64,000 bases of DNA from Citrus sinensis (lineage: Eukaryota > Streptophyta > Magnoliopsida > Sapindales > Rutaceae). The DNA is taken from assembly GCF_022201045.2 (NCBI RefSeq), contig NC_068562.1:4216001-4280000 (forward strand), written 5' to 3'. Each line of letters begins with the position of its first letter. Positions within the stretch are counted from its first letter, which is position 1. Made by a program: the position numbers and the translations under genes. Below the pieces are notes generated by a model. The model did no database searches. It was not told where the DNA came from and was given only the letters and a program-made list of their open reading frames with translations. This document shows, piece by piece, positions 48,331 through 64,000 of the stretch.

Positions 48331-49480
48331 TTAAGAAATCAACAAAAACGTTGAAACTCCCTGCATCTTCACAGATTAATCCATGGTTCCGTCATTACAC
48401 CACCAACAGTATAGTGCCGATAGATTGGACGAAGAAGCCATAGAAGCAATAGCTAGCTCTTCACAACCTTAATGCACGAATGGCTTTACCTCTCTGAATT
48501 TGGCTACTCCAAAGAACAGATTCGGATCCCCCTCAATTATACTCACGCGATAAAAAGAATTAATGCAAGGGTGCTAGGATATTACTGAGGATTCTTCCCA
48601 TTACTCGCACAAAATATTAAATGGCGAGTTTCAGATGTATCTTCTGCAATTGTGCTGTCCGTGCGAATTGCAAAGGAATAGTTGACTCTTCTCCCAATGC
48701 AGTTGCAACCCTCGCGATCTCAACATCTATATCCCAGCGGGTTAAAATACTTTTCCCCCTATTTTCTATACAAACTCAATGTTCATAGATCGATCACCTT
48801 ACTTAAAAAAAATACGAAACCCCTCAAATTTTATGACGTTGGTAAAAGTTAAGCACCTATCGGATACTGAGATTTAACAGAGGGATTTACGTTTCCATTA
48901 AAACTCTCTTAGAGTCTAGATTCTCTTCCAGATGCATAATCTCACTCCAATGACTGGCTCGATAATTTTCATAAAGGACGCTACTGAACACTCCGTGGGT
49001 TCAAATGGTTTAGAAAACCGCAATGAACAGTAATGATAGAATTCCAAATGCTTAAACCACAAGCAACAATCCACTAGTAAAGCGTAATTTCTAATATTTG
49101 ATGCCACGAGATAATTTTGCATATGCACAACATGCCACTGAAAGAACGTGGATACAACCTCAAGATCCTTATATTTTGCCAGAGATGTGAAACATTGCAT
49201 TTTGGAAAGTGGATACAGGTACAAAATGCTATACTGGACAACGTGTACATATCAAGGCAAGTTGACAGGAATCAGAAAGCATTATCAACTTAATAAAACT
49301 TTTTAAGAAATGAAAACGCATTCCCAAGTGCTTTAGGTAATAACTGTGATTGTGCAGGATATTCTCCCAAAAAGCAGCAAGGTGTCAGTTGGACCCCGAG
49401 TGAGGAAACCAGATGTCTTAAAATGCACTTCTGTTGGAAATTTGCCCACGACAAAGAACCCTGGACCCACAGTATAACTG
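48331..49480 (+). pseudogene. IAMH pseudogene, internally deleted tandem duplicate
   Basis: This is a broken copy of the adjacent IAMH gene. Exon 1 similarity runs from the leader CATCTTCACAGATTAATCC (48362-48380) to about 48470. A frameshift after the ATG puts the conserved VPIDxxKKP stretch in another frame, where it meets a TAG. The sequence then jumps straight to the end of exon 5 (GGCTACTCCAAAGAACAG, 48500-48517), so exons 2-4 and most of exon 5 are gone. Exon 6 is recognisable at about 48632-48740 (CTGTCCGTGCGAA, TCTCCCAATGCAGTTGCAAC) with indels. Exon 7 spans 49357-49475, starting GATATTCTCCCAAAAAGCAG after a preserved TGTGCAG acceptor, with its last-exon stop retained. No long frame remains. 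The exon 6-7 spacer is about 0.6 kb versus 317 bp in the parent. Confidence 0.93.
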
Positions 49481-50715
49481 AAGTCAATGGTGCTAAGATA
49501 ATAGGGGAAAAAAAGAAATAAGAATTCGGAATACAGAATGCCTTATAGCATTGTTGCATACGGTCATACGCATTGGTAAGAAACTAAAATAACCTGCAGT
49601 TTCTGCTTGAATTAAAAGCATCATCTTTGTCAGCATAAGAACCATGTCCTCAGTAGAAAAGGTTGTGTCACAAAACTTCATAACTATATTCCTGTGATAA
49701 ATGATTAAGATAATTTCTCACGCAAGCAATGCTTTAGAGTTCAACACCCATCAAAAGCTAGCCTAGCCACAATCCTGCCTTGGATAACTGGAGATTTAAC
49801 AGGTAGGTCTTTATATTCTTTGCAATAGCGCAACCAGTGAAATACAACAGCTGACCTTGAAGTTTAGCGATTATAGTACAGAAAGTCCTCTATAGGTCTA
49901 TGACATAAGAAATGTAGGTGGAAAAGTTAACTAGTTTTCTAGTATATGCATAAGCTACTAACTTTCCTTTGATGCAACCCTCAACTCCCATGCTAAAACA
50001 GCATATTCTTATTCAGAATATTTAACAATGATCATGGATATTCCACAGCTGATAGCTCTGAAAGAAAACCTCACCAAGAAGTTGAAGAATCAGGCTGGCA
50101 TACATGTATCAATAGAAATAGTAATTAGCCACTAATAAGTATTTCAAAGGACTTTATGAAAAAAAAAAAAAAGGAATTTCAAAGGACAGCTATTTATTTA
50201 AGTTATCCAATGAATTTCAGTATTCCATCACCTTAGTCCTTATATGAAATGCTACAAGTTTCTAAGAGAAACAACATTCATGTGAGGCCTAATGTAAAAG
50301 TCCAAACTACATCCCCAAGGTGAGTACCAAATTATTCCTGCAGAGTACAATTGAATTAGCACACAAATAAATGCTGCCACAGTTCATGCGCCATTGATTT
50401 CCACGTTGAGCCCAAAGGGAAAAGCCATTTGTTGTAGGAAGCATTTGATATTAATATTGGACTTAATAAATATTGACTAGTATATATAATAAAGTTGTTT
50501 GGTTTATCTAAATCCACTAAAAAGTACAACTAATTAAGAGAGCACAACTTAGGTCTCTAAAATTGTTTTAAGCGGTGACTCTTCACAATGTATAAAACAA
50601 AAGAGGATGCCATAAACTAATGTTGGCCTTGTCCTAATCACCCCAACTCTTCTAAGCTAACATTTCCAGATTCCCACCAGCAAATATATAGCAAGCCACT
50701 ACAATGTCATGTTGT
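49480..50715. other. Spacer between the IAMH pseudogene and the 3' end of QNG1
   Basis: No gene found. Poly-A runs occur (for example 50160-50172). The right part should include the QNG1 3' UTR. Confidence 0.55.
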
Positions 50716-50719
50716 GCAG

Positions 50720-53700
50720 TCAATAATAAATTGAGAGCGTCCGATGGTGTTGTAGAGCTGGGCATTGGACGCCAACAGACCAGAGCCAAAGGTCCAGTTC
50801 CACACTGAGAACCTGAACAAAGAAGCAGATGAATACTTAAGAAAAAGAAGAAGAAGAAGAAGGAAAATGAAGAAACAGCATGGGAATAATAAAAGGGATT
50901 CTTTTCTGTTTCAGTTCTAGAGGCACAAAAGAAAGAGCATGTGTACTCTGATTCACAACACATCCCTCTCCCAAAAGGCAAAAAACAAGGCCATTACATT
51001 GAGTTTCTAACTATTTTTTCCTTTTTTTAAATGACACTAGTCACACTGAGCTACAGCTGCAGAAGATTGTGTGTGCATGTTTGTTGGGGGTTGGGGGGTG
51101 GTGGAAGCGGAACATATTGAATCATCTAAACTTCCATAACAGCAAGAACAAAACTTCATTAACAGATTCACTAGAGGCTATGTAATTCTGCAAAGATAAA
51201 CTACACTGTTGTGTTATTAAAATATCTGCATGCAAATTAATTTAACATTGGACTGTCAAACAGGCCTTATCCTAATCCTTTCTACCAGTTTGATGTGATC
51301 CAGCTACAGCCCGAGTCAGTATCATTAAGAAAGCTTTCATATTCCTAGGTAATAATAGATTTAAGATAACTTTAACTCAGCAACGCCTTGGTATCATTGG
51401 AGCTAAAACAAATATTGCAAGGAACAATGTTTTTATCCTTGTAGGCATGAATAAAACAATTGTAACTAAGAATTCTGAAGGAATAGCAGCTATGTGCCCA
51501 GAAGCATGCGTCAAGAATATTCAAGCTCCACTAAAAGGCCTAGAGATAATACCAGCCATAGACAAAATGATGCTGAAGCTAATTTTCTTTGCAATAATAT
51601 TGTATCGTTGAAAGAAATAAATGTAAATTAAAAGTGAACATACAGCCCATACCTGCTTTCCTGATTTTATTCTGATCAATTCCCTCATTTTCTCCACAGC
51701 ATATACAGAGCAAGCTCGTAATTCCACTTCCTCTTCACTGCCTGAACTTATTTCATTATTGGTCTCAATTATGTTGGCAAGTCTTGAACTGTATTTTAGC
51801 ACACCAAGCTGCTCAAGCACTGCTGGTACGACATAGTCCGCAAACATAGTGATTGAACCTATGTCATAAAATTCTCCATATCCTTGCCCTTTGAATGCAC
51901 CCCATAAATCTGCAACAAATATCTGTGCCCTTTTGTACAAGAATACCTGGTGACCTTTGTACACTGAGTGATCTCGAAAGCCTACAACATCATATTGCAA
52001 CTACCTTAAAAAATAGCCTGCTGTGCCTGAGATACAACAATATAAAACATATGCCCCTGCATGCATGATACATTAAGAATATAGAACAAGAAGTAGTAAG
52101 GATACCAGCAAAGTGACGGGTGACAAGAGCAACAAGTTTTGCAGCTGATTTTCCACATAATTCCACAAGATTGGATGCTTTACCCCCAAAGTTTCTTTCC
52201 AGTTCAAACCCAACCTAGAAATGAAATTTAATGATTTCAAACAACTAATTTGGCCATAAATCTAGAGAATTGCATGGGGCAAAGCTAACTTCGACTATGG
52301 AAAGGTAAGTTTTACCTCATGCAATAGGCGGACTCGTTCATCCTCCAAAGGAAGTGGCCTAGGCCATTTCAACAATTCACGTAACTCAGGACCTGAAACC
52401 AAAAGATTGCTCTCATCTTTCTTTCCTATGGAATAGAGAATTCTCAATGAATGTGAAGAATTCCACAGCTGATCTTTCATGCTAAGAACAGAAATGTGTG
52501 CAATATAGGAGCATATGTTTTCATAAAAGAAATGAGGAAAAGGCAAAAAAAGGTGATGAAACTTTAAACCATGAACGAGTTCTGTACATGGTGATAAAAT
52601 TTTTTATCTCACTAAGAACAGAGATATTTGACAAAGCAAAAAGGTTACTTCCTAAGTATTCTACTTCTGGCTTTGCTGACTATACTGAATATGTAAATTC
52701 ATGCAACACATGAAAAAACTCAACTTGCATAGGTCCTTCCACACTCTTGAATAATGTGTGTGTGTGTGTGTGTAAGCATCACTGACCGGCAACACCACTG
52801 ACAAATGATGATGTGAAGCATGCTCCTAAGAAGGCAGTTGAGAAAATATTGCCATCTTCATAATTTGCTCTGTTGTCCTGAGCCAACAGCTCAGTATTTA
52901 TTTCTTCTACATTTTTACTCTATATGTCTATCTAATTAGAGGGAAATTTTGAATGCGTCGCTTTGTCTGTATTCAAGCAAAGGGTTCTACATGCACAACA
53001 AAGCCTACAAAGTTCAGATAGCAGGGGGGAAAAAAATACCAGTGTACTTTTGCAGGCGATCGGCATCAAATGCAGATTTGTCATTCTGTAGAGCAGCCTT
53101 CAGACCCAATGCTAGATGATCATAATTTAGATCCTTATCTTTAAGCATTGACAAGATCAGAAGAAAAAAGGGAAAAAAAAATGTTAGTGGAGCAAACAAG
53201 AAGAACTTGCATGAACAATGGCAAGAAATATATAAAATATATCAGGGGTTTCTACTCAAATTTGGAGGAGTTTATTGCTGTAAGCGAATTGAAATATTTG
53301 AGAAGAATGTGGTGAGCAGTAAAAAAAAACCAAATATGAATAGTTTACTTAGTAATTTGCTTCCTATCACTGCACCAGATATACCAAATTACATTCAGTT
53401 CCCACTACTGGGGCACATCAATATCAAGTATTGATGTGCGCATACAAAGTGATAAGGGGATCCATCTTCCTACAATACTATTGCATAACTAAAATGCCTA
53501 CAACATCCACCAACCACGTTCTTCCAGTAATCTTGGAGCTAAGCAGCGGCAAAGTCTTCCAAGCTGTGTAGGGAAATAGTAAGACTTGAATCTAAAGCAG
53601 AGGAAAATTAGATACAAACATCTCACATGTTGGAATCCAAAATATCTAAAAACAATTCTTCATTTTCAGAAAATTAAGGATACAGGAACTGTTTATGTAG

Positions 53701-54391
53701 CGAACCCAGTTAGGAACTTGTAAAAGCAATTCTCTATTCGATGAGAATCCTACGGGATGTCCTGAAAACGGCAAGCCATTTTCTATAAGATTGGACCCAA
53801 AATTTTATCCAACAACTTGAAATTGTATCCTAAGCTTTGAAAAATGGATTTGGACGAAATATGCAACACCATACACGATTAAAGCCTCAAAAGAGTGGCT
53901 TGAGCTTCTAGGAGAATAGAAATCAATATTTCTTTTGAAACGAAAAAAAAAAAAAGGGAACGGGGACAAATATAGCACGAAAAAAACAAAGGCAATGCTA
54001 AAAGAATAAGCAACAAACAAAGTGAAAAATAGAAACAAATAAAGAGATTATATTACCAGGCCAAAAACAAAAATTCATGGCATCCAAGACAAACAGGTAT
54101 TGAACGGAGAGCGGGCCGTTATCAAAGTAGTGAATCCCCTCGTAATCCCACTCCACTTTAGGAATCGAGCCTTGTATATTCTCTACGACCTTCTCAATCC
54201 CTGCATTATTAACACGACTATCTAACAGTAATATTATACCCATAAATAAAAATAAAAATAAAAAGACGAACTTGCATGCATTCGCGAGTAAAACAAAAAT
54301 AAAAGAGCCCAAGTAATAGACCAGAAGAGTCAACGAGCACGTGAGAGGAGTGAGTAGCAACCCACGCAGAGGTTTCCCTGACATCGTCCAT
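50720..54391 (-). CDS. QNG1: Queuosine salvage protein (queuosine 5'-phosphate N-glycosylase family)
   Basis: Member of the Q_salvage (DUF2419) family. It releases queuine base from queuosine 5'-phosphate so it can be re-inserted at tRNA wobble position 34. The exons (minus) are 54322-54391, 54057-54200, 53040-53138, 52316-52392, 52106-52214, 51653-51981 and 50720-50812. All junctions are GT-AG with consistent phase, giving 306 residues. Recognisable parts are MDDVRETSAWVATHSSHV, GIHYFDNGPLSVQYLFVLDA followed by MNFCFWP, LPLEDERVRLLHEVG, VYKGHQVFLYKRAQIFVADL, FADYVVPAVLEQLGVL, and a C-terminus ending HHRTLSIYY that parallels the HRTRC.YY end of the animal protein (memory). Plants do not make queuine, so the enzyme would recycle queuine obtained from microbes; this is inference. 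No targeting peptide is evident. The start is the only ATG that puts the N-terminal block in frame. Confidence 0.94.
50842..50862. repeat. (AGA)n microsatellite in QNG1 intron 6
   Basis: AAGAAGAAGAAGAAG tract within the intron between the last two QNG1 exons. Confidence 0.8.
52756..52774. repeat. (TG)n microsatellite in QNG1 intron 3
   Basis: About nine uninterrupted TG units between the third and fourth coding exons of QNG1. Confidence 0.85.
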
Positions 54392-54482
54392 GGCTGTGGC
54401 TGTGGCTGTGGTTCAAATGAGAGGGTCCGACCTGTGAGTTCTTGTCTTTAAACCCTAAATGGGATTTCATAAACTGACAGAC

Positions 54483-54485
<3 letters not shown>

Positions 54486-54520
<35 letters not shown>
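54486..54520. repeat. (TG)n microsatellite upstream of QNG1
   Basis: About 14 uninterrupted TG units followed by TATATAG. It is about 100 bp upstream of the QNG1 ATG, so it lies in the promoter or 5' UTR, read there as (CA)n. Confidence 0.9.
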
Positions 54521-54529
54521 GTAGAACAA

Positions 54530-56865
54530 CAAATGGAAGCTACAGAGTAGAATTAGGAAAGCCAATTTGTAAGATAATTCGAAGTTTCCCGCTATAGTGT
54601 GCTACAGTTTGTATGTTGACCACCGCCCCGTGAGTGTGGAGTGGATTTGGGGTTGGATTGGGCCCACCCCATCACACCCCAGTCTTCAACCACACAAATA
54701 TACAAAGCCTCTCTCAACTCTCATGTGTAAATGCAGTGGCCAATTGCCACCTTTTTTGGCCTGATAAAGTTATCCGAAAAGGCTCATTGTCACAGTCAGT
54801 CAATGGTATTTGCGGCTGCCTTTTTGACTCAATTAATTTAATCTATAAAATAAAAATTAACTAAGCGTCGGCCATCCGTCCGTAGTAGCAGTCGTTTGTT
54901 TTACGTGTCAGGTGAGACATTTCTTTTCTATTTTTTGTCAAATTGGGGACGAGCTGGGTCTGAGCGATGGAATTGGACAGGCTTTTGTCGCGTCCATTGG
55001 GGGACAAGGCCCACTAATGCATGTGCCTCGCTGCCTCTAGGCATTATTACAATTGGCCGTATTATTTATATTCCCCTTTTGTAGGTGAAGCCACCGGTGA
55101 TTACCTAATAATATTTTGCCGAACACTTTGATAAATTATTGATGGAATGAAAACACCTAATTCACTTTATTTATTTTTATTATATTAAATTTTATGTAAT
55201 CAGCAGTGCTATGTCACTTGAATTTGTACAAAATAATTTTACAATTCTAGTATTATTTTTAAAATAAAAAGAGGAATAACAGTAATACTATAATTACAAA
55301 CTTTGTGAAAACTAAAGATGACAAAAATTCTGGTGAGAGTAGGAAATTGATATGCTTGGACCACTTTTTGAACTTAATTTTACCCTGTTTAAAAATTAGA
55401 ATCGATTCGGGATTTTTTTTCCCACCACAACCCATTTGATTTTTTTTACTGTTAAAAATTATTTACAATGCTGCTCTCTTACCGCTGTTTTTTTTTTTAT
55501 AAGGTTAAGAAAATAAAACATGTGGTTCGTAGAATGTTTTATCTAACCAATGTTGTTATATCATGTTAATTTGTGGCCCTAACATATCAGTCAACATTTG
55601 TTGATATTCACTGTGTTAACAGACCAAAAGCTTTTCTCATTTCTTTTCGAATGAATTGGATTGGGTTTTGGGTTGATCATATTGGAAAAAAGATAATTCG
55701 AACTCAATCCAACGTCATAATTTAATCAAATTCATATTCGGATCGGTTAATAAATTCAGATCAAATAGGGTTATCATTATTTTATCAAATTTTGATAGGT
55801 AGCTGCTTCGTCTCTTTAAACATTTCGATTTCTCCTTATTTCTTTTTAAACAATTATAATTACATTTTTAATTTTAATGTGAGACAGTCAGAGTTTTAAT
55901 TGGCTAAAATCATATTGGACCATTCATCTACATCTGGTCTGAGCTTGAAATTTTCAGACCGAAACGGATTATTTACCCACCCCCAGTTCCAACAAAAGTA
56001 GGAGGCACAATGATTTTGTATGCCCCAAAAATGGACAACACTAAATTAAAAATCCGAAACAATAAAGTGATAGATCAAACAATTTATGTTTCTTTAATTG
56101 AGTTTTCATGTAGACGCTGGATTTGCCATTTTACTTATTCGTGTAATGATTAGAAAGGTGGGCCAATTGCGCACAAACACGATTAATAATATTTCATTGG
56201 ATTAATGTGGATACAAAGTGGAATGAAAATTGGCTAAAAGGAGAAAATAGAAATGAGCCGCCCACATTTGTTGGATGAATGCAACAAAAATTGTAAGTTT
56301 CCGTGGTTCCTACTAAGGATACAATCTCAACAGAACTTTGTCCTTAAAAAAGAAAAAGAAAAAGGCTTCAGCACAAATTGGGAGAAAGTCATGATTTTAA
56401 TTTTTACAAGTTGGTTGAATTGGTTTGAATAATAATGAAAATTTTATTTTGTAGAAGTAGCTCAATGATTTTTTATTTTATTGAGAAGTAGTAACTGAAT
56501 TGAAAGGTCTACCCTCACAGTTAAGTATGATTGTGAGAGTAGTGGTTTGAATGCTCATGAACTCAATTTTCCTCAATTACACATAATTGTGTAGAGTTAA
56601 TTTATAAGTTTTATTGAGAGTTATTTATCTGGACATGTATTTAATGAAATCTAATGTAATAATGTAAGTTCCGGTTATATATTTAATGTAATATAATAAT
56701 TTGATGTATAATCAATATTAATTGATACTAAAAAAGAGATAGAAAAACGTTTTAGTAATTAGATTTTCAATTGAGAAGAGATTATTTACTTCATGGAGGT
56801 TTCTTGCTTGAATAGACAATGCTTTATACATTGACATTAATTTAATTAAACTTTTTATTGAAACA
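54530..56865. other. Divergent intergenic region between QNG1 and CK2 alpha
   Basis: No gene seen. It is AT-rich with a few T-tracts. Open frames at 54634-55084 are short and unrecognised. The region presumably contains both promoters, QNG1 to the left and CK2 alpha to the right. Confidence 0.6.
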
Positions 56866-56877
56866 GCTCAGCATTAT

Positions 56878-57308
56878 TAGAGGCGGCAAAATTACCCGCC
56901 CAGTCTGGACCCGGACCGTATTCGGACGTTGTGGGCCGGGTATTATTCTGCCCGGGTATGAAGTCGGGTCGGTCTTGGGCATCACTTGATAAATCTGGAA
57001 TCTGGATTTTATTAAAAAAATATTATAAAATACATATTATTTTAAATATTTATATTTATTTGACTCATTTATTAAACATATATAAAGTTTTAAATACTTA
57101 AAGTTTATATTTTCATGTCAAATTTTATTAAATTAAATTTAAAACTTATAAAATTACCAAAAAATAAAAAATATATACACATATAATATTAAAAAATATA
57201 AAATTCGGATATCCAGATTAAAACCCGATCCAAACTTAGATCCGGACCGATTGCATCCGGGTAGGATCCGGTCATTGCAATACCCGGCCTGAGGTTTTGC
57301 CATCCCTA
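56878..57308. mobile_element. Non-autonomous hAT-like MITE just upstream of CK2 alpha
   Basis: It begins TAGAGGCGGCAAAATTACCC and ends GAGGTTTTGCCATCCCTA. A perfect 8-bp duplication AGCATTAT lies at 56870-56877 and 57309-57316. The subterminal regions are rich in CCCGG/GGATCCGG-type motifs in both orientations, and the middle is AT-rich. It is 431 bp long and has no transposase. Its right end is 185 bp from the CK2 alpha start codon. Confidence 0.92.
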
Positions 57309-57492
57309 AGCATTATCAGGACGACTAGCAAGGCCTACAGTAATACGACGTCGTTTAAACAGGACTGATTTAAAAAAGAAAAAGGGGAAAAAGCAAAAAA
57401 AGGGGGAAAGGAAAAAGAAAAAAAAAACAATAAACATGATTGAAATAAAAATCGATTCCCCGTTCCGGCTAACACTCTTTTTGGGTAAATAG

Positions 57493-63330
<5,838 letters not shown>

Positions 63331-63934
63331 CATATTCAATTTCGGATGCTGTTAAGATCAACATCTTCACGGTGCACAGTGACCTTGCTACTTTGTCTGT
63401 CCGATCCTTCAATAGTGGTGGTTTCTTAGTTTTCAGCTGTTGCAAACTATCGGATACCAGCTCCTCATCTTCCATTTTTCTTCATTTTAAGCTTTTCTTT
63501 TGACTTTTAGAAACTTACCTTATATTTGCGGGTAATCTCATTTATGTGTGCTCCAACTTTGTGAATCGTCTTATTGATCTGATTTCTACGAAAGGTAGCG
63601 TGGATTTGTGTCCTACATTTTTCCATGGCCAAATGGAAAAGAAATATTTTTCTTACCCTTTTTATGCTATTATTTACTTGAGAAATGGCTTAAATATGTA
63701 ATCCTCATTTTCATTTCCTTTTAAAAACACTGAAATTTTGTAACCCGACGAATCAAATTCAGTAGTTAATTAAAATTCCAAACGCTTTTTTACCAGTTTA
63801 TTTGAATTTGATGATGTTGAGGAGACGGTGGAATCCACTGTTATTTTTTCGAGGTTCTTCTCTGCGAACTGGACTATGTTATGACTCGCTGATCCCTCTT
63901 TTGTTTTTGTTCATTGTCTCTTGTTTGTTTGTTG

Positions 63935-63940
63935 AATAAA
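63935..63940 (+). terminator. Putative poly(A) signal of CK2 alpha
   Basis: AATAAA about 605 bp after the CK2 alpha stop codon. Nothing else coding was seen in 63331-64000. The distance is long but possible; nearer weak variants could be used instead. Confidence 0.35.
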
Positions 63941-64000
63941 ACTCATTTTCTTATTGTATAAATAATTTCGAAAGTCATCCTGTTTTCTACTAACTACTGT

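Noticed and set aside
48156-48443. 95-codon plus-strand frame at the pseudogene start
   Set aside because: It is spacer DNA read into the frameshifted exon 1 of the IAMH pseudogene and ends at that exon's stop, so it is not an independent gene.
51521-51652. Extension of the QNG1 exon 6 frame to an in-frame stop
   Set aside because: A consensus donor at 51652 and a downstream exon encoding the family C-terminus ending in YY show that the extension is intronic.

Overview
This window looks like nuclear DNA of a core eudicot plant, probably a rosid. The placement rests on AT-rich intergenic DNA, short introns with plant consensus splice sites, many small non-autonomous DNA transposons, a nuclear tRNA-Leu(AAG), and plant-specific gene families (class III peroxidase, GRAS, LOB-domain). 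A Citrus-like or other Sapindales source is possible, but that is only an impression. I found no bacterial-type operons, CRISPR arrays or intact autonomous transposons.

Seven protein-coding genes could be modelled with continuous reading frames. From left to right they are: a secreted class III peroxidase of the PER50/51/73 type (+, 5231-6803, 4 exons); a SAGA subunit of the ADA1/HFI1 family (-, 9338-10324, with a 5' UTR intron); an intronless GRAS regulator of the SCL32 type (-, 14561-15940); a class II LOB-domain protein of the LBD37/38/39 type (-, 30365-31197, 2 exons); an acetamidase/formamidase-family indole-3-acetamide hydrolase of the IAMH type (+, 43127-46010, 7 exons); a queuosine-salvage (QNG1) protein (-, 50720-54391, 7 exons); and a plastid-type casein kinase 2 alpha (+, 57493-63330, 10 exons). 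A tRNA-Leu(AAG) lies at 26600-26679 on the minus strand.

The first five genes reproduce an order that I recall from Arabidopsis, where it is scattered over three paralogous blocks: PER73/ADA1-like/GRAS/LBD37 on chromosome 5, PER50-51/LBD39/IAMH1-2 on chromosome 4, and LBD38/SCL32/PER35 on chromosome 3. The window appears to keep the consolidated ancestral arrangement. The genes do not form one pathway. LBD37-39 are known nitrogen-status regulators, IAMH makes auxin from indole-3-acetamide, and QNG1 and CK2 alpha act in queuine recycling and protein phosphorylation.

The most informative structure is at 37.3-49.5 kb. The IAMH gene and several kilobases upstream of it were duplicated in tandem. 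The left copy is intact. The right copy is a pseudogene that has lost exons 2-4 and most of exon 5, and has frameshifts and a stop in exon 1. The rest of the window is long gene-free DNA (about 10.6 kb between SCL32 and the tRNA). It holds foldback transposons, several with exact target-site duplications (Mutator-like 9-10 bp, hAT-like 8 bp), short tandem duplications, microsatellites and one decayed LINE RNase H fragment. I see no convincing previously undescribed system.
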